A program made the position numbers and the translations under genes. Positions 42,003 to 49,842 of a stretch of DNA of 64,000 nucleotides are shown piece after piece (positions within the stretch are counted from its first letter, which is position 1; every line of letters begins with the position of its first letter). Source of the stretch: G963677085 sp963677085 (GTDB taxonomy: Bacteria > Planctomycetota > Planctomycetia > Pirellulales > Thermoguttaceae); contig CAXXFH010000004.1 of assembly GCA_963677085.2 (NCBI GenBank), positions 1,302,001 to 1,366,000 on the forward strand, read 5' to 3'. Below the pieces are notes generated by a model. The model saw only the letters and a program-made list of their open reading frames with translations, was not told the DNA's origin and did no database searches.

Positions 42003-42239
42003 ATGGTCGGCGAGTATCTCGATCTCTCCAGCGGCGATACGCCGCAACGCCCCCCCCAAACAGCGGCGCAAACCCGCAAGTTCGTCGGAATCCAGTTCGC
42101 CTGTTGTGGCGTCTACGCCCGGGTGTACGTCAACCGCGAGGGCACAGCCTATGAAGGCCGTTGTCCGCGCTGCACCAAGCCCGTCCGACTGGAAATAGGC
42201 CCCGGCGGCACAGACAGCCGGTTTTTCACGGCACGCTGA
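42003..42239 (+). CDS. Conserved small cysteine-containing protein
   Basis: 78 residues from an ATG with AAAGGGC upstream. Cysteines come as CC (FACCGVYARVYVN) and CPRC (YEGRCPRCTKPVRLE), so a single zinc site is likely. The rest is GPGGTDSRFF at the end. It looks like a conserved planctomycete protein that I know only as hypothetical. It may be a small RNA- or protein-binding zinc ribbon. It stands alone. Confidence 0.7.
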   Translation: MVGEYLDLSSGDTPQRPPQTAAQTRKFVGIQFACCGVYARVYVNREGTAYEGRCPRCTKPVRLEIGPGGTDSRFFTAR

Positions 42240-42299
42240 AGGCAAAGCGGAAAGGCGCCCGATCGGGCCGCACTCGCCCCCATCCATCCTGAATTACCC

Positions 42300-42400
42300 A
42301 TCCACCGCTTTCGTTCCGCTTTCCGCTTTCGGCTTTCCGCTTTGCCTCCGCTTTTCGCTCTCTCTTGCTTCTCCCCCCGCTTTCCGGTACTCTTCCGCGG
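42300..42400. repeat. CTTTCCG heptamer array
   Basis: TTCCGCTTTCCGCTTTCGGC and the following bases are a degenerate (CTTTCCG)n array, fading into CGCTCTCTCTTGCTTCTCCC. It fills the gap between two short genes. A related pair of arrays flanks the start of holA at 62.9 kb. Confidence 0.6.
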
Positions 42401-42452
42401 CTTTTTGTCGCCTCGTCTTTGAAGTCGCGTAAGTTGTCGGTTTGGCAGGGCC

Positions 42453-42929
42453 ATGACGGATTACGAAATCCAACGTTTCACACGCCAGTGTTCGGCCACG
42501 GGTCGCGACCTGCAGCCGGGCGAAATGTTCTACTCGGTGCTGATTGCCCACGGCGACGAGTTGACGCGTGAAGACTACGCCCCGGAGGCTTGGCAGGGTC
42601 CGCCCGAGGAGGCCGTCGGCTGGTGGAAATCCGAGGTACCCGACGCCAAGGCGAAGAAGCGTCACTGGGCCCCCAACGACGTGATGCTGCAATTCTTCGA
42701 CGAGTTGGCCGAGCAGCCCGAGCGGGCCGACATGCGTTATGTGCTGGCGTTGTTGTTAGTTCGGCGTCGGGTAATGCGGTTGGAGGAAAGCGAGACGGAC
42801 GAGGAGGGCCGCGAGGTCCTGGTGTTGTTTTGCCCTCGGCGCGACACCACGTATCAGGTGCCGGCGATCGCGCCGGACGACTCCCGGATCGAGGCCATCC
42901 AAGAGGAACTGGCTCGGCTGCTGGAGTAG
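42453..42929 (+). CDS. Conserved hypothetical protein with CSATG N-terminus
   Basis: 158 residues from the ATG at 42453 (MTDYEIQRFTRQCSATGRDL). Soluble, acidic, mixed alpha/beta. Recognisable stretches: QPGEMFYSVLIAHGDELTRE, HWAPNDVMLQFFDELAEQPE, MRYVLALLLVRRRVMRLEES and VLFCPRRDTTYQVPAIAPDD. It ends EELARLLE. It looks conserved in planctomycetes by style, but I know no function. The two cysteines in FTRQCSATGRDLQPGE and LFCPRR may bind a metal. Confidence 0.7.
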   Translation: MTDYEIQRFTRQCSATGRDLQPGEMFYSVLIAHGDELTREDYAPEAWQGPPEEAVGWWKSEVPDAKAKKRHWAPNDVMLQFFDELAEQPERADMRYVLALLLVRRRVMRLEESETDEEGREVLVLFCPRRDTTYQVPAIAPDDSRIEAIQEELARLLE

Positions 42930-42935
42930 CGGACT

Positions 42936-42997
42936 GTGTGCCACTGGCTTTGCCAGTGTGGAGATGCTTGTAGTCAAAAGCACTGGCAAAGCAAGTG
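42936..42997. repeat. CACTGGC double-hairpin repeat, copy 1
   Basis: TGTGCCACTGGCTTTGCCAG continues TGTGGAGATGCTTG, then a short link and GCACTGGCAAAGCAAGTG. Copy 2 at 58641-58709 has the same order and an unbroken second hairpin. Confidence 0.75.
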
Positions 42998-43016
42998 AAA
43001 ATACTGAGGAAGCTCC

Positions 43017-44060
43017 ATGGACGGATATCGCTGCCGTGTCAATCTGCTTGCCATGCTGGGGTTGTTCGCCTTGAGCGGGGCCGCGTGCCCGAACATGGTA
43101 CGACAACCGTTGCCGCGTGTGTTGCCGCCGTCGCCCACATTGGACCAGGTCGTCCAGGTAGTCAACAACAACAGCGTCCAGATCCAAAGCTTCTCGACCA
43201 CTCAGGCGCAGTTGCACGTACCGGGGGCCCCTGCCCTGCGTGCCAGTGTGGCCTATCAGCGAGAACGAAACTTCCGCCTGCGAGCCAACATGCCGCTTAC
43301 CGGTCCGGAAGTCGACTTGGGCAGCAATCCCAACTTGTTCTGGTTCTGGATCCGCCGTAACCAACCGCCGGGCGTGTATTACTGTCGCCATGAAGAGTTT
43401 GCCAACTGCCCTGCCCGCCAGATGGTGCCCATCGAACCGCAATGGCTGGTCGAGGCCTTGGGCGTGACGCAGTTCGGCCCCAGCGACGAGCATCAAGGTC
43501 CCTTCCCGTTGGCCGGCGATCGACTGGAAATCCGCTCGACACGGCAAACGCCCGAGGGTCTGGTCACCAAGGTGACCGTGGTCGACGGCTCGCAAGGCTG
43601 GGTGCTCGAACAACACATTTACGACACGGCCGGACAGCTTCGGGCCAGCGCCGTAGCCAGCCACCATCGCCGCGACCCGTTGACCGGGCTGATCATGCCG
43701 GAAAGCGTCGAGATCAACTGCCCCGCCGACCAATTCTCGATGCGAGTGGAATTGGGAGCCGTTCAAATCAACCGCTTGACCGGCAATCCGGCCGAACTCT
43801 GGGCCATGCCGCAAGTACAAGGCACACCGATGGTGAACCTCTGCAATCCCAACTGGCAGGCGGCAAACAGTCGGGCGGTGGTGCAAGGTCCGTGCCCGCC
43901 GCCGACCAATGGAACGCCGGTCGGCGTAACGCCGTGCAACATGCCGCCCCGCGTCAACCAATGCCCAAGGCCGGCCGTTTGGCAAGACCCGAACGACGCA
44001 TGGCGGGCGTCGCGAGACGTACCAACGACGGCCGAGACGCCGCGGAATTACCGACGGTAA
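43017..44060 (+). CDS. Putative LolA-like outer-membrane or periplasmic lipoprotein
   Basis: 347 residues. The N-terminus is a lipoprotein signal (MLGLFALSGAAC, Cys at about residue 24). The central part, ASVAYQRERNFRLRANMPLT, LGSNPNLFWFWIRR, DRLEIRSTRQTPEGLVTKVT and YDTAGQLRASAVASHHRRDP, is the repeated beta-strand pattern of LolA/LolB-like or DUF4292-type half-barrels, thought to bind lipids. The tail (residues 290-347) is proline- and asparagine-rich. Function in planctomycetes is not known; a role in moving lipids or envelope components is an inference. The upstream element is a double-hairpin repeat. Confidence 0.65.
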   Translation: MDGYRCRVNLLAMLGLFALSGAACPNMVRQPLPRVLPPSPTLDQVVQVVNNNSVQIQSFSTTQAQLHVPGAPALRASVAYQRERNFRLRANMPLTGPEVDLGSNPNLFWFWIRRNQPPGVYYCRHEEFANCPARQMVPIEPQWLVEALGVTQFGPSDEHQGPFPLAGDRLEIRSTRQTPEGLVTKVTVVDGSQGWVLEQHIYDTAGQLRASAVASHHRRDPLTGLIMPESVEINCPADQFSMRVELGAVQINRLTGNPAELWAMPQVQGTPMVNLCNPNWQAANSRAVVQGPCPPPTNGTPVGVTPCNMPPRVNQCPRPAVWQDPNDAWRASRDVPTTAETPRNYRR

Positions 44061-44456
44061 CAAGTGGAGAAGATTGCCACAAAAACACGATAAGTCACAA
44101 AAAACGACCTGGGAAGCGTTCCGCCCAAGGCACGGCATTCTTGTGTCTTTTTGTGTTTTTCGTGGCAAAACAACCCACGACTCAAAATGCAACCGTTCTC
44201 CTTCTTCCCGTGAACGGTTACCAGAACGATACTTAAACGAAAAACGATTCTGACGGTCGTAGCCGCCGATGGACGCAAACAAACGCAGATAGAAGGGGCT
44301 CTGGTATCGAACGGACTATCTGGTGTGAAAACTCCTTCAAAGCGTTGTCTTCATGGCGTGAGACGCCAGATACCCCACACTCCCAAGTCATCTTTTTCAT
44401 CTGCGTGCATCTGTATTCATCTGCGGCTTCCTTCTGTTTTCAGTTTGAGAACGATA
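44061..44456. other. 396-bp intergenic region between convergent genes
   Basis: No gene. Half of it is the miniature-transposon-like element copy 2 (44230-44450). The first 150 bases have AAAAACAC-type low-complexity sequence and a possible weak hairpin but nothing clear. Confidence 0.6.
44230..44450 (+). mobile_element. 221-bp miniature-transposon-like element, copy 2
   Basis: Terminal inverted repeats TACTTAAAC and GTTTGAGAA. The 11-bp direct repeat AGAACGATACT lies at 44223-44233 and again at 44448-44458, overlapping both ends, as expected of a target-site duplication or an end duplicated on insertion. The body matches the reverse complement of 30601-30823 over its full length, with conserved blocks CGATTCTGACGGTCG, GATGGACGCAAA, GGCGTGAGACGCC (palindromic centre) and GCGGCTTCCTTCTG. 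The second direct repeat supplies the stop codon of the isoprenylcysteine-methyltransferase-like gene. Confidence 0.78.
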
Positions 44457-44933
44457 CTATCGTCGCGGCCAAGTAGGCATCACGGCATTCACTCGGCGTT
44501 TGTAGTCGAGATACTCTTGGCCGAATCGCTCTTCGAGGTACTTCTCCTCGCGCCCGATGAACCAGCGGATGAGCACGTAGAGTACCACCGAGCAGGTTAG
44601 AAACAACCAGCTATTGCACAGCAACGCAATGATTGGCAACCAGAGGAACACCCAAACAGCATAGAGCGGATTGCGGCAAACGGCGTACACGCCGGTGGTC
44701 ACCAGCCGGTCGGCCTTATACGCCCGGCTGATGGCGTGAAGCGTCACTGCGTAGAGCACGGCAGTCGGCACTGAAAGCACGATTGCGATTGCCAGCAGGT
44801 AGACGTAAGGAATGAACCCGAGCGAGAAGCACTGCGGCCATTGCCGTGTGATCCAAAGCGTAAGCAGGCCGTAGAGCACCGTCAAGCCGATCGTCTTAGG
44901 GCCGACGCCCCAGAGGGATAGTCGTGCTGCCAT
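44457..44933 (-). CDS. Isoprenylcysteine methyltransferase (ICMT/PEMT)-like membrane protein
   Basis: 158 residues from the ATG at 44933 (MAARLSLWGVGPKTIGL); the upstream in-frame codons overlap the next gene and are not used. Four to five helices, with the family's C-terminal signature: GVYAVCRNPLYAVWVFLW, a helix, and EEKYLEERFGQEYLDYKRRV, where R-N-P-L-Y and E-E-x-x-L-x-x-x-F-G bind SAM. Bacterial members methylate isoprenylated or phospholipid-type substrates, mostly untested. Follows the DUF11 lipoprotein gene after 25 bases, so may be co-transcribed. Confidence 0.82.
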   Translation of the reverse strand: MAARLSLWGVGPKTIGLTVLYGLLTLWITRQWPQCFSLGFIPYVYLLAIAIVLSVPTAVLYAVTLHAISRAYKADRLVTTGVYAVCRNPLYAVWVFLWLPIIALLCNSWLFLTCSVVLYVLIRWFIGREEKYLEERFGQEYLDYKRRVNAVMPTWPRR

Positions 44934-44958
44934 GACGGGCTTCCCGTTCTTCGGCTCG

Positions 44959-46194
44959 TCATCGCACGCGGCAGCGGAAGCGGATGATGCCGCCCTCGCC
45001 AGCGGGCAACGGGTCGCGAACCTCGCACCGCAGGGCCACCGAGTCGCCCTCATTCGGTTCGACGAAGAATTCGGCGTCGACACTGCATTGGGCACTGTCG
45101 GCGATGTACTCCAACCGCGTGGTCAGGTTGTCGATGATCGTCACATTGCCGATCACCTGATCGCCCACGTTGTCGAACCGCAAGGTAAAGGCCACCTCGT
45201 CACCCGGCTTGGCCACATCGGTCGAGGCCACCTTGATCAGCCGCAGCTTGGGTGCCGCCGAGGAGTCGATCGTGTAGGTCGCTTGGGCCTTCTTGTCCTC
45301 CATCACGGCCATCGCGCCCTGGTGTTCGAGGATTATCTGGACCGCCTGTTTATGCTCCCAAGCAACCGCCGCAATGGCGCCCTCGGCCAGTCGGGCCATC
45401 TCCGCGCCCTCCATCACCCCATGGCGGATGATCGTGAGGTTCTCATACGGCAGGAAGGCATCCTGAAAGCCCTTGGGGCCAATGGCCTGAGACAATGCAC
45501 CGTCGCCCTGGCGACTGCGGAACACGCCGGCCGGCTGGGCGGCCATCTGGCGTTCCACTTGCGTGTTCTGTTTGCTGGAGGTGACCAGTTGGGTATCGGT
45601 CGGCGTCATTAGTTTTTCGGGCAGGTAAACGCCGGCCGAACGTTTCATCTGCTCGTTGGCCCTTAGGCTGACCACTTGACGCACGGCTCCAAACCGGGGG
45701 GCGTAGATCTGTACCCGATTCGACGGCTCCACCACGCGACGGCCGTCGACCGTGTCGTAATGGGCCACGGTGTCTTCAAGCTCCAGGCCGTGGAGTTCCC
45801 AGTCGCGGGTGACGGCCGCCGGTAGCCCACGGTCGCCACCGTCGTAGAGGTACTCGTCTTCCGAACCGGGATGGATGTAGCTTGGTGTTTGTGCAAGCGG
45901 CATACCTTGCGGCGGCATCGCGGGACAAGGACAAGGTTGCGTGCCAAGTTGGTCGGCCTGATAGTACCCCATCGGGTAGCCGTCGACCATCGTCGCCGAC
46001 GCGGGTACGACGGCGTCATCCGCAGCGTCAAGCGCCTCCCGTGGCATCTGCTGATAGCCCGCTAGCCCGGGAGCTGCCGGTTGAGCCGGCCCTCGGCAGG
46101 AGCAGAGAACCAATGCGCAGAGCCCGACCAGAACCATCCGCCAGACACGGGGCCATTGTGCTTGTTCGGCATCGGTAGGCACAGAGACTCTCAT
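44959..46194 (-). CDS. Lipoprotein with C-terminal DUF11-type domain
   Basis: 411 residues from the ATG at 46194; a GTG four codons earlier is possible. Lipoprotein signal with lipobox LCSC near residue 36. The middle is low in similarity to known domains, with VVEPSNRVQIYAPRFGAVRQ and acidic stretches. The end, residues 310-411, is a DUF11-like beta-sandwich (LIKVASTDVAKPGDEVAFTL, FDNVGDQVIGNVTIIDNLTT, RLEYIADSAQCS, PLPAGEGGIIRFRCRVR). DUF11 domains are common in planctomycete surface proteins and may mediate adhesion or wall anchoring. The GTG/ATG region overlaps the preceding gene's stop by a few bases, so translation is likely coupled. Confidence 0.78.
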   Translation of the reverse strand: MRVSVPTDAEQAQWPRVWRMVLVGLCALVLCSCRGPAQPAAPGLAGYQQMPREALDAADDAVVPASATMVDGYPMGYYQADQLGTQPCPCPAMPPQGMPLAQTPSYIHPGSEDEYLYDGGDRGLPAAVTRDWELHGLELEDTVAHYDTVDGRRVVEPSNRVQIYAPRFGAVRQVVSLRANEQMKRSAGVYLPEKLMTPTDTQLVTSSKQNTQVERQMAAQPAGVFRSRQGDGALSQAIGPKGFQDAFLPYENLTIIRHGVMEGAEMARLAEGAIAAVAWEHKQAVQIILEHQGAMAVMEDKKAQATYTIDSSAAPKLRLIKVASTDVAKPGDEVAFTLRFDNVGDQVIGNVTIIDNLTTRLEYIADSAQCSVDAEFFVEPNEGDSVALRCEVRDPLPAGEGGIIRFRCRVR

Positions 46195-46202
46195 CGTGGC
46201 AG

Positions 46203-46955
46203 TCACTCCGCTTTTTGTTCAGGCTGCGCCATTTGTTCAGGCTGCATCGTGTGCATCGCCGACGTGCGAGCGTACTTCACGAAGGGCGGACATCCGAAAA
46301 GGAACTGGTCGTCCAGCCCGGTCCCGCTGGGAAGCCTTGCTCCAAGGCGAATGATCGCCACGGGACGCCCCAGCGAATCGGCCATAGCCAACGGGTCGTG
46401 GCCCGGTCCGGCCTCGAACCAGCTTTGCCCCTTGGAGTCTTCGGCTACCGGCAACGCGGTGCGTGGGTCTTCGAGATAGATCACGCGGGTAACGAACTTT
46501 CCGTCCAACGCCAACCGAAGATCGGCCAGACTCAACTCGATGGGAATCGGAAACTTCGGTGCGCGACCCGTTGGTGCGTAAAGCCGGTCGATCACTTCGA
46601 CCGTGGGAAACACCTCCATGCCGGGATGTTGCGGTATGTTGGTTACCCGCAAACGATAGACGCTGCCAATCAACATTCCCACGGTCACCGGAGCCTTCTC
46701 GGCCGCGTCGAACTGTCCCATGGCGGCCAGGGAAACCAAGGCCCCGGCGGGGGCCTTGATTTCGACCGGCTGGAAGTACCCGGGCAAGGCCCCCCCACGC
46801 AGCAGTTGTCGGCTGCCAATCGCTCCCGGAGGCATTGCGCCCTGATGCAGGTAGTGCACACCCGGTGCTTGGGCATGAAGCCCATCCGGTGCGCCCCAAA
46901 CCGCTAGGACGACTACCATCACTATGCCGACAACGCGTCGCGAACCGTTGGACAT
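46203..46955 (-). CDS. Secreted protein, paralogue of the neighbouring lipoprotein
   Basis: 250 residues from the ATG at 46955 (MSNGSRRVVGIVMVVVLAVW), which opens a Sec signal; a longer frame upstream starts inside a repeat. The region GSVYRLRVTNIPQHPGMEVF with PTVEVIDRLY and KFVTRVIYLEDP matches, position for position, GAIYRLKMTNIPGRAGVELY and NFVTKVIYLPDP in the 371-residue protein next door. The two are paralogues. Functions unknown. The stop overlaps the GTG/ATG region of the following DUF11 gene, so both are probably in one transcript. Confidence 0.75.
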   Translation of the reverse strand: MSNGSRRVVGIVMVVVLAVWGAPDGLHAQAPGVHYLHQGAMPPGAIGSRQLLRGGALPGYFQPVEIKAPAGALVSLAAMGQFDAAEKAPVTVGMLIGSVYRLRVTNIPQHPGMEVFPTVEVIDRLYAPTGRAPKFPIPIELSLADLRLALDGKFVTRVIYLEDPRTALPVAEDSKGQSWFEAGPGHDPLAMADSLGRPVAIIRLGARLPSGTGLDDQFLFGCPPFVKYARTSAMHTMQPEQMAQPEQKAE

Positions 46956-47317
46956 TCTAAGAATCGACCGATGAACTACCTGCCAATTTACCGGGGCGTG
47001 CTTCGCAACGTCCCTCGGTTTCCGCGTCGGTAAAGAGCAAGTTGTTCTTCGAGCCGTCCTAGGTACCGCGATGTGGAACGTAGGGGCCATTGTCACGGGC
47101 TTTTCTGTCACGGACTCATGGGAAATGATGAAGATCGACTCGTCGAACGCTTCTTGCTTTCGCAACTTCTTTCCGCACGGGGGCAACCCGCCGTGCTTTC
47201 CACTGTCCCACTCATTTCATGGGTGCCATTCACCGGTGCCATGCCCACGCTTGCGTGGGCATGTGACCAAAGCACTTCGGCACGCCCACGCTTTCCGTGG
47301 GCATGGCACCCGCTCTA
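46956..47317. other. 362-bp region between two paralogous genes
   Basis: No gene. The promoter of the downstream genes should be near 46960-47100. The far end holds copy 3 of the double-hairpin repeat. Confidence 0.5.
47235..47311. repeat. Double-hairpin repeat GGTGCCATG...CATGGCACC, copy 3
   Basis: GGTGCCATGCCCACGCTTGC with GTGGGCATG, a link of about 20 bases, then CGCCCACGCTTTCCGTGGGC and ATGGCACCC. Ends 6 bases before the next stop codon. Confidence 0.85.
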
Positions 47318-48433
47318 TCAATTCTCGGGACAAGTCTCACAGTCGCTCGGCATGGCCGGGTCAACTGGGCACGCACCGGTGGGACAGCACGACGGCCTGA
47401 CAGCCATGCCCGCACTCGTCCGTTCAACAATGTAGGCATGGTTGGCCGGCCTGGGATAACTCAAGCCAGGTTCCTGCCGCACGTCGATGCGAACATTCCG
47501 CGTCGGACCAGGAATGTGGCGCGACGTATGGTTCTTAATCACGTGTTTCTGCAAACCGGCCGGAACGCCCAACGGCACATGCGGCGGGCCGGGCAGACCG
47601 ATCGGTGTGCCACACATGGGCATCCCGTATTGCGGGCCGGTAACGCCGGCGATGTAGGTGCTGGGTGCCGTCCCCATGCCACCGCCCATCGGAGTTCCCA
47701 AAGGAACCGGAGCACCGGCAATGGGCTGGCCGTTAGCGTCGATCTGGTTGTACGAAGCGGCCTGCACGCCACCTTCCATCATCATGTCGCCAGGAATCTC
47801 CAGGTCCTTATTACCCAGGCGAACGATGGCCAGGATCGCACCGCGGCGGTCGGCTTCGACGATCGGGTCGACGCCGGGATCCAGTCGCGTGCTCACCAGG
47901 GTCTCGACACCGGCCAGGGCCAGTTCCTGGAATTCGGGATCGGGCAGGTAAATCACCTTGGTCACGAAGTTGCCCGACAGCACCTGGTCGAAGTCCTCCT
48001 CAGAGAACTGCACCGGGATGGCGTTGTGCGCCAAGAAGGCATCGGTCCGCGGCATCGACGGGCCAACCTCCAGCGTCGGGTAAAGTTCCACTCCGGCGCG
48101 ACCTGGGATATTGGTCATTTTCAGCCGGTAGATGGCTCCCTGCGGGAAGTTGTACCGGCCGGGGCAAATCAGCGGTTCCGAGTCGAACTGGCCCGGCATG
48201 CTGACGTCCCACATCACGGTCATTCCCTCGGGCCCAACGAACGCCACCTGCGACGTACGGTTTTGGGCGGGCATGGCCGCGGCACACTGAACGATGCCCG
48301 GCCCAGGGCCACCGACGCCGGGCCCCGGCTCCATCAACATCTGAGCCGGCGGCAGTACGCCACCTGCCGGTACTGCGCAGCCCGTGATCGCCACGGCTGC
48401 AACCATCAACAAAGCCACAAAGATCCTCATCAT
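47318..48433 (-). CDS. Lipoprotein, paralogue of the preceding secreted protein
   Basis: 371 residues from the ATG at 48433, with AAGGGGGG upstream. Lipobox in the signal (VAAVAITGCAVPAG, Cys about residue 19). Region of about 170 residues shared with the 250-residue neighbour, including IYRLKMTNIPGRAGVELYPT, FSEEDFDQVLSGNFVTKVIY and RRGAILAIVRLGNKDLE. The C-terminal 130 residues are Gly/Pro-rich with cysteine pairs (PSCCPTGACPVD, SDCETCPEN), which may bind metal. Planctomycete-specific; role unknown. Divergent from the next gene. Confidence 0.78.
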   Translation of the reverse strand: MMRIFVALLMVAAVAITGCAVPAGGVLPPAQMLMEPGPGVGGPGPGIVQCAAAMPAQNRTSQVAFVGPEGMTVMWDVSMPGQFDSEPLICPGRYNFPQGAIYRLKMTNIPGRAGVELYPTLEVGPSMPRTDAFLAHNAIPVQFSEEDFDQVLSGNFVTKVIYLPDPEFQELALAGVETLVSTRLDPGVDPIVEADRRGAILAIVRLGNKDLEIPGDMMMEGGVQAASYNQIDANGQPIAGAPVPLGTPMGGGMGTAPSTYIAGVTGPQYGMPMCGTPIGLPGPPHVPLGVPAGLQKHVIKNHTSRHIPGPTRNVRIDVRQEPGLSYPRPANHAYIVERTSAGMAVRPSCCPTGACPVDPAMPSDCETCPEN

Positions 48434-48638
48434 GTCCCCCCTTGTCCGTACTACTAACGTTGAAGACTGTGGAAAGCTTCACAAGCTTCAGAAAAGACGT
48501 GGACCCCACGAAACGGCCGTTCTACAATGGCCTTCGCGATGCCGCGCACCATGGGCGTCTCACATCGATCCCTGTCTGAGGTCTAGTTTTCGGCGTCTTA
48601 CAACACGATTCTTTGGCAAAACCGTTAATACCCGTAAA

Positions 48639-49676
48639 ATGCCCCCTAGTTTCCCCAGGCTCATCGGCCTATGTATCCTCTTGGTCGGCCAACTGTCGGC
48701 CACCGGAGACGACATCAAAACCACCCTGCAGGCGGGTGAGCCGGGGTATTCGGCGGCATCAACAGGCCCGTTTTTCGCACAAACTGGGCCGACGACGCTA
48801 CGGCCGCCGTCTTCCGCCGCAAGTGCCCGAAAACCGCCTCCAGCCGAGGCGAACGCTGCGGCCGCGATCCCTAAGGTGAACCCGCAGGTATTGCTTCAAA
48901 CGGCCATCCAGACCTTGCTTTCGCATCGCTCGGTTTCCGCCGAAATCCGCTCGACCGTCAGCCTGTTCGACCAACAACTGATCGGCTCGGGCATCTACCT
49001 GGAACAGGGACAGGCAGAAAACCGCCAGAGCCGACTGGAACTCACCTTAAAGGGAGCCGACGATCAGAAGAGCAGCCTGGTGCAAGTCGTCGACGGCCGA
49101 TTCCTTTGGACCTACCGCAAAGTGCTCGACAAGGCCGAGTTGCGTCAGGTCGACATCGGTCGGGTGTACCACGTTATGGAACGATCGAACAAGGCACCAC
49201 TTGCCGACACCCGCGCGCTGCCTGGTCTAGGAGGATTACCCCGGCTGCTGCAGAATCTCGACGCGTCGTTCGACTTCACCAGTGCCGAATTAGGACTGTG
49301 GGGCAAACGAAAACTGCGCGTTTGGCAACTGGAAGGCCACTGGAAGCCTGAAGTTCTGGCCCGCATTTTACCCAAACAAAAAGAGGCCCTTGCGGCGGGT
49401 AAACCGGTCGATCTGGCCCAGCTTCCCCCACATTTGCCCGATCGCGTATCGCTGCTACTCGGTCAGGCCGATCACTTTCCTTACCGGATTGAATACCACC
49501 GCGGCTCACCGCTGCGCGAAGACAAGTCGCTCCGCCCCCCCCTGGTCGACATGGAATTGTTTCAACCGGTGATCAACGCGCCGATCGATCCCCACCGTTT
49601 CATCTACAACCCGGGCGACCAGGAAAAGATCAACGCCACGGATAGCTTCTTGGAAAGCCTGGGGTTGCGGGAGTAG
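48639..49676 (+). CDS. Secreted LolA-like hypothetical protein
   Basis: 345 residues from the ATG at 48639 (MPPSFPRLIGLCILLVGQLS), a signal peptide; upstream codons in this frame are shared with the divergent gene and not likely used. From residue 100 the pattern VSAEIRSTVSLFDQQLIGSG, YLEQGQAENRQSRLELTLKG, SSLVQVVDGRFLWTYRKV and RKLRVWQLEGHW resembles the outer-membrane lipoprotein-sorting (LolA/DUF2092) half-barrel. A C-terminal ending FIYNPGDQEKINATDSFLES is like LolA-related proteins that test lipid cargo. No operon. Function not known. Confidence 0.65.
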   Translation: MPPSFPRLIGLCILLVGQLSATGDDIKTTLQAGEPGYSAASTGPFFAQTGPTTLRPPSSAASARKPPPAEANAAAAIPKVNPQVLLQTAIQTLLSHRSVSAEIRSTVSLFDQQLIGSGIYLEQGQAENRQSRLELTLKGADDQKSSLVQVVDGRFLWTYRKVLDKAELRQVDIGRVYHVMERSNKAPLADTRALPGLGGLPRLLQNLDASFDFTSAELGLWGKRKLRVWQLEGHWKPEVLARILPKQKEALAAGKPVDLAQLPPHLPDRVSLLLGQADHFPYRIEYHRGSPLREDKSLRPPLVDMELFQPVINAPIDPHRFIYNPGDQEKINATDSFLESLGLRE

Positions 49677-49842
49677 GGAAAGAGTTGGGAGTTAGAAAGG
49701 GGAAGCGACACCGTTGCCGCTTGCGGCTTCGCCCCACTCTTCGCTTGCAGCTTTTCGAGCGATCTGCACAATAGGGGTGTTACCTTGCCCCCCCTCTCTC
49801 GGGCCGATGTCGCTCGGTTTCGTCTCACGCAGAGGACATGCC

